Position numbers and translations under genes: made by a program. From Fratercula arctica (taxonomy: Eukaryota; Chordata; Aves; Charadriiformes; Alcidae), in contig CANTUZ010000014.1 of the NCBI GenBank assembly GCA_947846985.1, positions 4,264,374 through 4,328,373 of the forward strand: DNA of 64,000 bases, written 5' to 3'. Numbering within the stretch: position 1 is the first letter of the stretch; each line of letters opens with the position of its first letter. Positions 50,475-60,400 of the stretch are shown here, piece after piece. The notes beneath the pieces were generated by a model. The model was not told the DNA's origin, did no database searches, and saw only the letters and a list, made by a program, of their open reading frames with translations.

Positions 50475-53400
50475 GTGAGTACCCACCCCGGGGGGGGCAT
50501 ATCGCGACAGAGAGGGGACATATCGTGACGGAGGGGGCCCATATCATGACAGAGAAGGGACATATCGTGAGGGGGGGGCCATATTGTGACAGAGAGGAAA
50601 CATGTCACAAGGGGGGGGGGGCATATCGCGACAGAGAAGGGACATCTTGCAACAGGGGGGCATATCGCGACAGAGAGGGGGCATATCACGACGGGGGGCC
50701 CCATATTGCGTCAGAGAGGAGACATATCGCGGGGGGGGGGGGCATATCGCAACAGAGAGGGGACATCTTGCAACAGGGGGCCCATATCGTGACAGAGAGG
50801 GGCCATATCATGACAGGGGGATGTCACGACAATGGGAAGTATGGCGGCATGCCAGGCCTGGTGGTGTGGGGCCAGGTGTCACGACATGGTGGGCGTCATG
50901 ACACGGTGCCGCTGTGGGTGTCGGTGTGCCGTGGTATCGCGACACAGGGTGCAGCTGTCACGATACGCCGGCTATCGCAACAGAGTGGGGATTGAGACGT
51001 TGCAGCGCTGGGTATCGTGACATGTGGGTATCGCGACGTCCTGGGTATCGCGACACGGTGACTATCGCGACGGCGCATGTGGCTGTCACGGCGCACCAGG
51101 GCTCTTGGTGCTCCGGGCTGCTATCGCGACGTGCTGGGGGTATCATGACGTGCCGGGATTTGTGATGTCGCGGCGCCGCAAGCAGCTGTCATGACACAGC
51201 AGCTATCGTGACGTTTCACGGTGCTCGCACCGGCTGTCGCAACTCTCTGGCTGTTGTGACATGGCAGGTATCACAACATGGTGGTATCGTGACGTGGGTA
51301 TCGTGACGTGGTGGGTATTGTAACATGGCGGCTATCGCGACCTGGGTATTGTGACAGGGCGGGTCTTGTGTCACAGTGGTATCGTGACATGGTGGCTGTC
51401 GTGACGTGGGTATTGCGACAGGGCAGATATCGTGACACGGTGGCTATCGCAACATGGCAGTGTCGTGCCATGGTGGCTTTGGGGACGTGGTATTGGGACA
51501 TGGCAGCGATCGTGATGTGGTGGGTCTTGTGACATGGGTATCGCAACATGGCAGGTCTTGTGTCACAGTGGTATCGTGACATGGTGGCTATGGTGACATG
51601 GGTATCATGATATGGCAGGTCTTATGTAACAGTGGTATCGTGATTTGGTGGCTATTGTGACATGGTGGGTCTTGTGACATGGGTATCGCGACATGGCAGG
51701 TATTGTGACATGGTGGCTATTGTGACGTGGCAGTGTCATGACATGGTGGCTTTTGGGATGTGGCATTGTGACATGGTGGGTATCGCGACAGGGTGGGTCT
51801 TGTGACACGGTGGTATTGTGATGTGGTGGCTATTGTGACACAGGTGTCGTGATGGGGGTATCGTGACATGGCAGGTGTTGTGACACAGTGGCATCGTGTC
51901 ATAGTGGCTGTCGTGACATGAGTGTCGTGACAGGGTGTTGTGTCACAGTGGTATCGTGACGTGGTGGCTATCGTGACATGGGTATCGTGCCAGGGTGCGT
52001 ATCGGGACATGACGGGGCTTGTGTCACAGTGGTGTTGCGACGCGGTGGCTGTCGCGACATGGCAGCGTCACGACGTGGCGGCTTTCGGGGCGCGGTGTCG
52101 GGACGTGGCGGGTATCGCGACAGGGCGGGTGTCCCCGCAGGCGCTGGCGACGGTGACGGTGACGGTGACGGTGACGGTGACGGTGACGCCGCGGCTGACG
52201 GCGCTGGGCCGGCGGCTGCTCTCCATGGCCACGGGCCACCCCCCCCCCGGGGACGTCCCCCGCGACCCCCGCGACCCCGGTGACCCCGGTGACCTCCGTG
52301 ACCCCGGTGACCCCGGTGACCCCGGTGACCCCTACCAGCCCGGCAGCCTCTCGGCCGCGTTCGTCACCTGCCCCAACGAGACGGTGGCCAAGGAGCTGGC
52401 ACGGTGGGGACACAGGGGACACGGGGGGGGACATGGGGGGGGACACGGGGGGACACGGGGTGGACACATGGGGACACAGGGGGGACACGGGGGGGGACAC
52501 ATGGGGACAAGGGGGGGGACACGGGGGGGACACAGTGGGGACACAGTGGGGACATGGGGGGGACACGGGGGGGGACACGGGGGGGGACACGGGGGGGACA
52601 TGGAGGGGATGGGGGGGGACACATGGGGACACAGGGACACCACGGGGGGGGACACCGGGGGGGGCAATGGTGGGGGCATGGGGGGGACACGGGGGGGACA
52701 TGGAGGGGATGGGGGGGACACATAGGGACACAGGGGACATGGGGACACCAGGGGGGACACAGGGGGGGACACGGGGGGGGACATGGGGACATGGGAGGGA
52801 CAATGGTGGGGACACGGGGGGGGACAAGGGGGGACATGGAGGGGATGGGGGGGGACACGGGGGGACACAGGGACACCACGGGGGGGGGGACATGGGGACA
52901 AGGCAGGGGGGCATGGGGACACGGGGGGGACAATGGAGGGGACACAGGGGGGGACACGGGGGGGGACACTGGGGGGGACACAGGGGGGACACACGGGGGG
53001 GGGCACGGGGACACAGGGACACTGGGGGGGGACAATGGTGGGGACACGGGGGGGGACACACAGGGGGGAATGGGGGGGCCATGGGGACACTGGGGGGACA
53101 TGGGGACACAGGGACACCAGGGGGGGACACGGGGACAAGGGGGGGGGGGCCATGGGGACACTGGGGGGGACACCAGGGGGGGGACACGGGGGGGACACCG
53201 GGAGCCCTGGGGGGGTGACACCAGGGGGGGACAGCGGGACCCCGGGGGGGGACAGCAGGGAGGGGACAGGGACAGCGGGGGGGGGGACGACATGACACAG
53301 GGGACCCTGGGGGGGACGGGGGGGACAGGGGTGACACTGGGGGGTGACAATGGGGGGTGACAATGGGGGGGTGGCACTGGGGGGGGTGACAATGGGGGGG

Positions 53401-56040
53401 TGACACTGGGGGGGTGACACTGGGAGGGGGGTGACAGTGGGGGGGTGACGGGGGGGTGACACTGGGGGGGTGACACTGGGGGGGTGGCACAGGGGGGTGA
53501 CAGTGGGGGGGTGACAGCAGGGGGGGTGGCACTGGGAGGGGTTGACACGGGGAGGTGACAATGGGGGGGGTGGCACTGGGATGGGGGTGGCACTGGGGCG
53601 GTGACACTGGGGAGGGTGACACGGGGGGGGTGACAGTGGGGGGGGTGACACTGGGGGGGGTGACACGGGGGGGTGACAGTGGGGGGTGACAGTGGGGGGG
53701 GTGGCGGGGGCGTGACAGTGGGGGGGGTGACAGTGGGGGGGGTGACGGGGGGTGACAGTGGGGGGGTGACACGGGGGGGTGACAGTGGGGGGGTGACGGG
53801 GGGGGTGGCACTGGGGGGTGGCACTGGGGGGGTGACAGTGGGGGGGGTGACACGGGGGGGTGACAGTGGGGGGGTGACAGTGGGGGGGGTGGCACTGGGA
53901 GGGGGGTGACAGTGGGGGGGTGACAGTGGGGGGGTGGCGGGGGGGTGACGGTGTCCCCGCTGTCCCCAGGGCCATGGTGACGAAGCGCTTGGCCGCCTGC
54001 GTCAACGTCCTGCCCCACGTCACCTCCATGTGAGTGGGGACACGCGGGGGTGACAGGGGACATCGGGGGGGGGGAGGGGGACACACGAGGTGACAGCCCC
54101 CCCGATGTCCCCCCACGTCCCCAATGTCCCCCCCCCGCAGCTACGAGTGGAAGGGGAAGGTGGAGGAGGACAGCGAGGTCCTGCTGGTGAGTGTCACCAG
54201 TGTCCCCAAGTGTCCCCAAAGTGTCCCCAATGTCCCCATGGTGTCCCCAATGTCCCCTGGGTCTCCCTGACGTCCCCATGGTCCCCGGGGTGTCCCCACA
54301 GTGTCCCCATGGTGTCCCCACGGTGTCCCAAAGGTGTCCCCATGGTGTCCCCAATGTCCCCAAGTGTCCCAAAGGTTTCCCCGGGGTGTCCCCATGGTGT
54401 CCCAGGGATGTCCCCAATGTCCCCATGGTGTCCCCAAGGTCTCCCCAGGGTGTCCCCAGTGTCCCCATGATGTCCCCATGGTGTCCCTGATGTCCCCATG
54501 GTGTCCCCAATGTCCCCAGCATGTCCCAAAGGTCTCCCTGGGGTGTCCCCGGGGTGTCCCCAGGGTGTCCCCGATGTCCCCAGCATGTCCCCAAGGTCTC
54601 CCCATGATGTCCCTGATGTCCCCATGGTGTCCCCAAGGTCTCCCCGGGGTGTCCCCAATGTCCCCAGCGTGTCCCAAAGGTCTCCGCATGGTGTCCCCAT
54701 GATGTCCCCATGGTGTCCTCAAGGTCTCCCCAGGGTGTCCCCAGGGTGTCCCCGATGTCCCCAAGTGTCCCAAAGGTCTCCCTGGGGTGTCCCCATGGCA
54801 TCCCCGATGTCCCCAGCATGTCCCCAAGGTCTCCCCATGGTGTCCCCAGTGTCCCCATGGTCTCCCTGATGTTCCCAATGTCCCCAGCGTGTCCCCAAGG
54901 TCTCCCCGGGGTGTCCCCATGGCATCCCCGATGTCCCCAGTGTGTCCCCAAGGTCTCCCCATGGTGTCCCCAGTGTCCCCATGATGTCCCCAATGTCCCC
55001 AGCGTGTCCCAAAGGTCTCCCTGGGGTGTCCCTGGGGTGTCCCCGGGGTGTCCCCGATGTCCCCAAGTGTCCCCAAGGTCTCCCCGGGGTGTCCCCATGG
55101 CATCCCCGATGTCCCCAAGTGTCCCCAAGGTCTCCCCATGGTGTCCCCAGTGTCCCCATGGTGTTCCCAATGTCCCCAGTGTGTCCCAAAGGTCTCCCTG
55201 GGGTGTCCCCGATGTCCCCAAGTGTCCCAAAGGTCTCCCCATGGTGTCCCCAGTGTCCCCATGATGTCCCCATGGTGGCCCCAATGTCCCCAGCGTGTCC
55301 CCAAGGTCTCCCCATGGTGTCCCTGATGTCCCCAATGTCCCCAGCGTGTCCCCAAGTGTCCCCAGGGTGTCCCTGATGTCCCCAAGGTGTCCCCAAGGTG
55401 TCCCAAATGTGTCCCCAAGGTGTCCCCATGGTGTCCCCTGATGTCCCCAAGTGTCCCCAAGGTCTCCCTGGGGTGTCCCCGGGGTGTCCCCGATGTCCCC
55501 AAGTGTCCCCAAGGTCTCCCTGGGGTGTCCCTGGGGTGTCCCCGATGTCCCCAAGTGTCCCCAAGGTCTCCCTGGGGTGTCCCCGGGGTGTCCCCATGGC
55601 GTCCCCGATGTCCCCAAGTGTCCCCAAGGTCTCCCTGGGGTGTCCCCGGGGTGTCCCCGATGTCCCCAAGTGTCCCCAAGGTCTCCCTGGGGTGTCCCTG
55701 GGGTGTCCCCGATGTCCCCAAGTGTCCCCAAGTGTCCCCAAGGTCTCCCCGGGGTGTCCCCGATGTCCCCAAGTGTCCCCTCTCCCCCCAGATGATCAAG
55801 ACCCGCAGCTCCAGGATCCCGGCACTGGCCGAGTTCGTGCGGTGAGACCCGGGGGGGGGTGACAGGGTGACACTGGGGGGGGGGGGGGTGTGTGTGACAG
55901 TGTGACCCTGACCCCCCCCCCGGTGTGTCCCCCCCCCCAGGTCCGCGCACCCCTACGAGGTGGCCGAGGTGGTGGCCCTGCCGGTGACACAGGGGAACCC
56001 CCCGTACCTGCGTTGGGTGGGGGACAGCGTCCCCCCCTGA
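50457..56040 (+). CDS. CUTA: CUTA, CutA1-family protein (6 coding exons)
   Basis: Join 50457-50474, 52141-52403, 53970-54029, 54141-54186, 55792-55841 and 55941-56040: 537 nt, 178 residues, close to human (179). All introns are GT-AG and phases agree. The N-terminus (MKLAFAALATVTV...) is a hydrophobic, signal-like stretch, then [10 protein letters not shown], an expanded GDP-rich linker and the CutA1 core: [55 protein letters not shown] and [13 protein letters not shown]. Bacterial CutA1 is a trimer linked to copper tolerance; vertebrate CUTA is reported to help acetylcholinesterase anchoring. The C-terminus ([11 protein letters not shown]) is shorter than in mammals. Runs convergent to PHF1. 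Confidence 0.95.
50480..50830. repeat. Minisatellite of CATATCGCGACAGAGAGGGGA units
   Basis: About 30-35-bp units in CUTA intron 2, with CpG/TpG variants (ATCGCGACA, ATCGTGACA, ATTGTGACA). Confidence 0.92.
50850..52080. repeat. Minisatellite of TATCGTGACATGGTGGC units
   Basis: Units of about 15-25 bp, related to the preceding array. Copies differ mainly at CpG sites (TATCGCGAC, TATCGTGAC, TATTGTGAC). Confidence 0.92.
52141..52403 (+). CDS. CUTA: CUTA exon 3
   Basis: 263 bp after GTCCCCGCAG. Begins [16 protein letters not shown] from a (GGTGAC)n hexamer, then [16 protein letters not shown], then a GDP/RDP repeat from a 9-bp unit, then [17 protein letters not shown]. Donor CACG|GTGGGG. Confidence 0.94.
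52405..53300. repeat. GGGGACACGGGGGGGACATG array, CUTA intron 3
   Basis: Units of 12-20 bp: GGGGACACGGGGGG, GGACATGGAGGGGATGG. Fake frames up to 1571 residues cross this on the minus strand. Confidence 0.9.
53300..53955. repeat. GGGGGTGACAGTGG array, CUTA intron 3
   Basis: Units GGGGGGTGACAGTGGG and GTGGCACTGG, about 15-25 bp, ending close to the exon 4 acceptor. Confidence 0.9.
53970..54029 (+). CDS. CUTA: CUTA exon 4
   Basis: 60 bp. Reads [19 protein letters not shown] and two bases of isoleucine. Acceptor GTCCCCAG, donor AT|GTGAGT. Confidence 0.95.
54141..54186 (+). CDS. CUTA: CUTA exon 5
   Basis: 46 bp. Reads (I)[15 protein letters not shown], matching mammalian IYEWKGKIEEDSEVLM. Donor GTGAGT. 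Confidence 0.95.
54190..55790. repeat. Minisatellite of TGTCCCCAAGGTCTCCCC units, CUTA intron 5
   Basis: Units GGTGTCCCCGATGTCCCCA, AGCGTGTCCCCAAGGTCTCC and TGGGGTGTCCCC, with larger blocks recurring (for example 54780-54960, and 55440-55690). Confidence 0.92.
55792..55841 (+). CDS. CUTA: CUTA exon 6
   Basis: 50 bp. Reads [16 protein letters not shown] and two bases of arginine, versus mammalian MIKTQSSLVPALTDFV. Donor GTGAGA. Confidence 0.95.
55941..56040 (+). CDS. CUTA: CUTA exon 7, stop
   Basis: 100 bp. Reads [18 protein letters not shown], then [14 protein letters not shown] and TGA. The preceding intron is 99 bp. Confidence 0.95.
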
Positions 56041-57000
56041 GCCCCCCCCCGAAACGGGGGGGGGGGCGGGAGACACCCCCCCAAAATTGGGGGGGGGCCA
56101 GGACACCCGAGGATTTTGGGGGGGGGGGGAACACATGACAGACAAATTTGGGGACACCCACAGAGGGGACAGAGCCCCAGGTTTGGGGACCCCCATAAAG
56201 TGGGGGGGGGACACAACACAAATTGGGGGGGGGGACACACCCCAAAAATGGGGGGGGGACACAAAGTGGGGGGGGGACACCCCAAAAATGGGGGAGGGGG
56301 ACACAAAGTGGGGGGGGACACCCCAAAAATGGGGACATGTTGGAGTGGGACACCCCCCCCCCCAAATGGGGGGGGGTGGGGGGGGGGTGGGAAGGAGGGG
56401 GGGGCCCCAAATTGGGAGGGGGGGGAACCCCGAAATATTGAGGGGGGGGCAAAAATGGGGGGGGGGCAAAATGGGAAGGACCTGGAAAATGGGGGGGGGG
56501 GGAACATGTAAATTGGGGGGGGGCGTAAATTGGGAAGGGGAGCCCAAATTTGGGGGGGGGGGCACATCAATTTGGGGGGGGGGTCCTAAATCTGGGGGGG
56601 GGGCCACAAATGGGGAGGGACCCCCCCAATTTGGGGGGGGTAGGACACACCCAAATTGCCCCCTCCCCCCAGATTTTGCGGGGGGGGGTGACAACGACAC
56701 ATGCAGATTTATGGGTGTCGTGTGTCGTCCCCCCCCCAAAAACTATGGGGGGGGGTCCAAAATGAGGGGGGGGCACACACACAGGGGGATGCCAAATTCG
56801 GGGGGGGGGCAGCTTATTTTGGGGGGGGGCTTATTTTGGGGGAGGGTGGGGCTCCTTTTTTTGGGGGGGGCAGCTTATTTTGAGGGGGGGGCTTCTTTTT
56901 TTGGGGGGGGCAGCTTATTTTGAGGGGGGGGCTTCTTTTTTTTGGGGGGGGGTCGGCCCCCCCCCCACAAACCGCACGAGGCCACGCTGCCCTTCAGCCA
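56041..57000. repeat. CUTA: G-homopolymer-rich CUTA 3'UTR
   Basis: Units such as GGGGGGACACCCCAAAAATG and, at 56805-56945, GGGGGGGCAGCTTATTTTG with GGGGGCTTCTTTTTTT (about 50 bp). No coding content. Confidence 0.8.
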
Positions 57001-57001
57001 T

Positions 57002-57007
57002 TTTATT
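57002..57007 (-). terminator. PHF1: Poly(A) signal, probable PHF1 3' end
   Basis: AATAAA on the minus strand, 209 bases past the PHF1 stop at 57216. No other minus-strand signal lies nearer. Confidence 0.65.
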
Positions 57008-57109
57008 GGGGGGGGGGGGGTGGGGGGGGGCACACACCACACACCCCCCCCCCCAAGGGTGCCCCCCCCCCCCCCCCCCTCGCCCCTTAAATATCTCCAT
57101 AATGATAAA

Positions 57110-57115
57110 AATAAA
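57110..57115 (+). terminator. CUTA: Poly(A) signal, probable CUTA 3' end
   Basis: AATAAA on plus in an AT-rich pocket (57090-57125) inside GC-rich DNA. It implies a CUTA 3'UTR of about 1.1 kb and overlap with the end of the convergent PHF1 transcript. Confidence 0.65.
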
Positions 57116-57215
57116 CTTTGTTTCGCTCAAAGCTGGGGGGGGGTGGGGTGTATTTTTTTTTTGGGGGGGTGGGGGTGGCCCCCCCCCCCCCCCCCCCAAA
57201 ATGTCCCGGGGGGGG

Positions 57216-57464
57216 TCAGAGCATCCCGCCCCCCCCCCACTCCACCAGGTACTGGACGGTGCCGTCCAGCGTCACCCGCCGGGCCAGGACCCGGCTGGGC
57301 CCCCCCCGCGGGGGGTGGGGGGGGGGTCCGGGGGGGGGATCGGGAGGGGGGTGCGGGGGGGGTCGGGGGGGCGGCGTTTGGGGGGGCGGGGGGGCCGCGG
57401 CGGGGGGGGGGGCGGGGGGGGGCGCTCGGGGCTCTCGCTCTCGGGGTCCGGGCTGGCGGCGGCG
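57216..57464 (-). CDS. PHF1: PHF1 last exon, apparent frame break
   Basis: From acceptor CCCCAG the phase from the previous exon gives (S)[16 protein letters not shown], which would stop at 57272. The conserved end [18 protein letters not shown] is in another frame. One missing (or two extra) bases in C-runs between about 57310 and 57440 would restore it; no GT donor exists there for an intron. A homopolymer assembly error is the likely cause. Confidence 0.8.
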   Translation of the reverse strand, partial: RRRQPGPREREPRAPPPAPPPAAAPPPPQTPPPRPPPHPPPDPPPGPPPHPPRGGPSRVLARRVTLDGTVQYLVEWGGGGML

Positions 57465-60400
57465 CTGGGGGGGGGGAAGGGGGGGGCTATAGGGGACCGG
57501 GGGGGGGGTCCCGTATAGCCCTGGGGGGGGGCCCAGCCCTCCCAGTTTGGCCCCAGCCCTCCCAGTATCTTCCCCAGCCCTCCTAGTATGGCTCCAGCCT
57601 TCCCAGTATGAACCCCAGCCCTCCCAGTATGAACTCCAGCCTCCCCAGTTTGGCCTCCAACCTTCCCAGTATGAATCCCAAAGCTCCCAGTATGGCCCCA
57701 GCCCTCCCAGTATGGCCCCAGCCCTCCCAGTATCTTCCCCAGTCCTCCCAGTATGGCTCCAACCTTCCCAGTATGAACCCCAGTCCTCCCAGTTTGGCCC
57801 CCAGCCCTCACAGTATGGCCCCAGCCCCCCCAGTATCTTCCCCAGTCCTCCCAGTACAGCCCCCCAGCCCTCCCAGTATGGCCCCCCCCCCCACCCCAGT
57901 TTGGCCCCCAGCCCTCCCAGTACAGTTCCAGCTGTCCCAGTATGGCTGTCCCAGCCCTCCCAGTTGGCCCCAGCCCCCCCCAGTATGAACCCCATCCCCC
58001 CCAGTATGGCCCCAGCCCTCCCAGTATGAACCCCAGCCTTCCCAGTATGAACCCCAGCCCTCCCAGTACATCCCAGTCCTCCCAGTGCCCACCTGAGGCT
58101 GGGGGCCGTGTTGGCGGAGGGGTGGAAGGAGGCGAACATCCGGATGGGGGTGCTGGGGGGGGGCGTTAAAACGAGGGGGGGGGTGAGGGGGTGGCCGGCC
58201 CCCCCCTCAAAGAACAGCCCCCCCCAAACCCCCCCAACCCCTCCGAGCCCCCCCAAAACCCCTCCAGCCCCCCCAGACCCCCCCAACCCCCCCCCGAGAC
58301 CCCCTAAATCGCTCAGAGCCCCCCCGTACCCCCCTGGAGCCCCCCCAAACCCCCCTGGAGCCCCCCCAAACCACACAGAGCCCCCCCGATCCTCCTAGAG
58401 CCCTCCCAAACCCCCCCATCCATTAAAGACCCCCCCCCCGGCCCCCCCAAACCCCCCCCAGAACCCCCCTAAATTGCTCAGAGCCCCCCCCAATCCTCCC
58501 AGAGCCCCCCCCGAGCCCCCCCCAAACCACCCACAAGCCCCCAAATTCCCCATCCCTTGAAGATCCCCCAGCCCCCCCCAAAACCCCCCCTGAACAACCC
58601 CCCCCCCCCCCCCCGCAGACCTGGGGGGGCAGCGGGCGTCAGTGCGTCGGAAGTTGTAGGAGCCGCTGGGGGGGCCCTGGGGGGGGGGGGGAAATTGTGT
58701 GTGTGTGTGTATTGGGGGGGGGCACCCCAAAAATATGGGGGTGTTTTTTTGAGGGGGAGGGGGGGGGTGTCTCACCTGTGTGCGGCGGGGGGGGCGGGGT
58801 GGCGGCGGGCCCCCCCCCCGGCCCTGCCCTGAGGGGAAGCTGTAAGAGACCCTCCATATCCTGCCCGGCTTTTTTTGGGGGGGCCCCCCCGCGGGAAGGG
58901 GGGGGTTTAAGGGTTGGGGGGGGGGGAGGGGTGTCGTGTCCCCCCACCCCCCCCCCAACAAAGCCGCCCCCCCCCGCCGTTACCTAGCCGGGCGGAGGGC
59001 GGCCGGGGGGGGCCGCTCACCTGCTGTCGGTGAGCAGGGGGGGGGCGGCGGCGGCGGAGGTGGGGGGGGCCGGGGGGGGCCCCCCCCGGAAAGCGGGGGG
59101 CAGCGGGGGGGGCACCCGTGTGTGCAGCCCGAAGAGCCCCTTGCGCTTCTTGATCTCCCGGCCCGAGATGAACCTGAGGGGGGGTGGGGGCGGGGGGGGG
59201 GGGAGAAGAAGGGGGGAGGGAAAGGAATTTGGGGGGGTTTTGGGAGGGGGGTCTGGAGGGGCTTTGGGGGTTTTGGTGGCTTGGGGGGGCCTGGGGGGGG
59301 AATTTGGGGGGGCTTTGGGGTGGTTAGGGGGGGCTGGGGGGGCTTGGGGGGAAGTTGGGGGCTTTGGGGGGGGCTGGGGGGGGACTTGGGGGGGCTTTGG
59401 GTAGTTAGGGGGGGCCTGGGGGGGTTTTGGGGGGTTGGGGGGGGAATTTGGGAGGGTTTTGGGGGGGCTGGGGGGGGTCGGGGGGGAATCTGGGGGGGCT
59501 TTGGGGTGGTTAGGGGGGGCTGGGGGGGTTTTGGGGGCGGAATTTGGGGGGGCTTTGGGGTGGTTGGGGGGGCTGGGGGGGGAATTTGGGGGGGCTTTGG
59601 GGTAGTTGGGGGGCACTGGGGGGGGAATTTGGGGGGGCTTTGGGGTAGTTGGGGGGCACTGGGGGGGCTTGGGGGGGAAGTTGGGGGGGCTCTGGGGGGG
59701 CTTTGGGGGGGAATTTGGGGGTTTTGGTGGGTTGGGGGGGCTGCGGGGGAATTTGGGGGGGCTTTGGGGTAGTTGGGGGGGCTCTGGGGGGGCTTTGGGG
59801 GGGAATTTGGGGGCTTTGGGGGGTTCTGGGGGTTTCGGGGGGGCTTTGGGGGGGTCTGGGCAGGGATTTGGGGGGGCTTTGGGGTAGTTAGGAGGGGCCG
59901 GGGGGGTTTTGGGGGGTTGGGGGGGGATTTTGGGGGGTTGGGGGGGGAATTTGGGGGTTTTGGTGGCTTGGGGGGGCTGGGGGGGGGAATCTGGGGGGGC
60001 TTTGGGGTGGTTGGAGGGGCTTGGGGGGGAAGTTGGGGGGGCTCTGGGGGGGCTTTGGGGGGGAATTTAGGGGTTTTGGTGGGTTGGGGGGGTCGGGGGG
60101 GGGGCCTCAGAGATGAACTTTGGGGGGAGAGGGGGGGTTGGAGGGGGCTGAGGGGAGAATTTGGGGGGGCTTTAGGGGGGTTGGGGGGGGTCAGAGATGA
60201 ACCTGGGGCTCGGGGGGGGGTTGGGGGGCCTGGGGGGGGGAATTTGGGGGGGCTTTGGGGGGGTCAGGAGGGTTTTGGGGTGGGGGGGTATTTTTGGGGT
60301 GCGGGGGGGTATTTTTGGGGCACGGGGGGGTGTTTTGGGGTGTGGGGGGTTGTTGGGGGGGTCAGGAGTGGTTTGTGGGTGCGGGGGGGTTATTTTGGGG

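Noticed and set aside
52024..56739. 1571-residue open frame on the minus strand
   Set aside because: It crosses CUTA exons in antisense and two minisatellites; composition is only Pro/Ser/Gly/Thr/His from repeat translation, with no domain.
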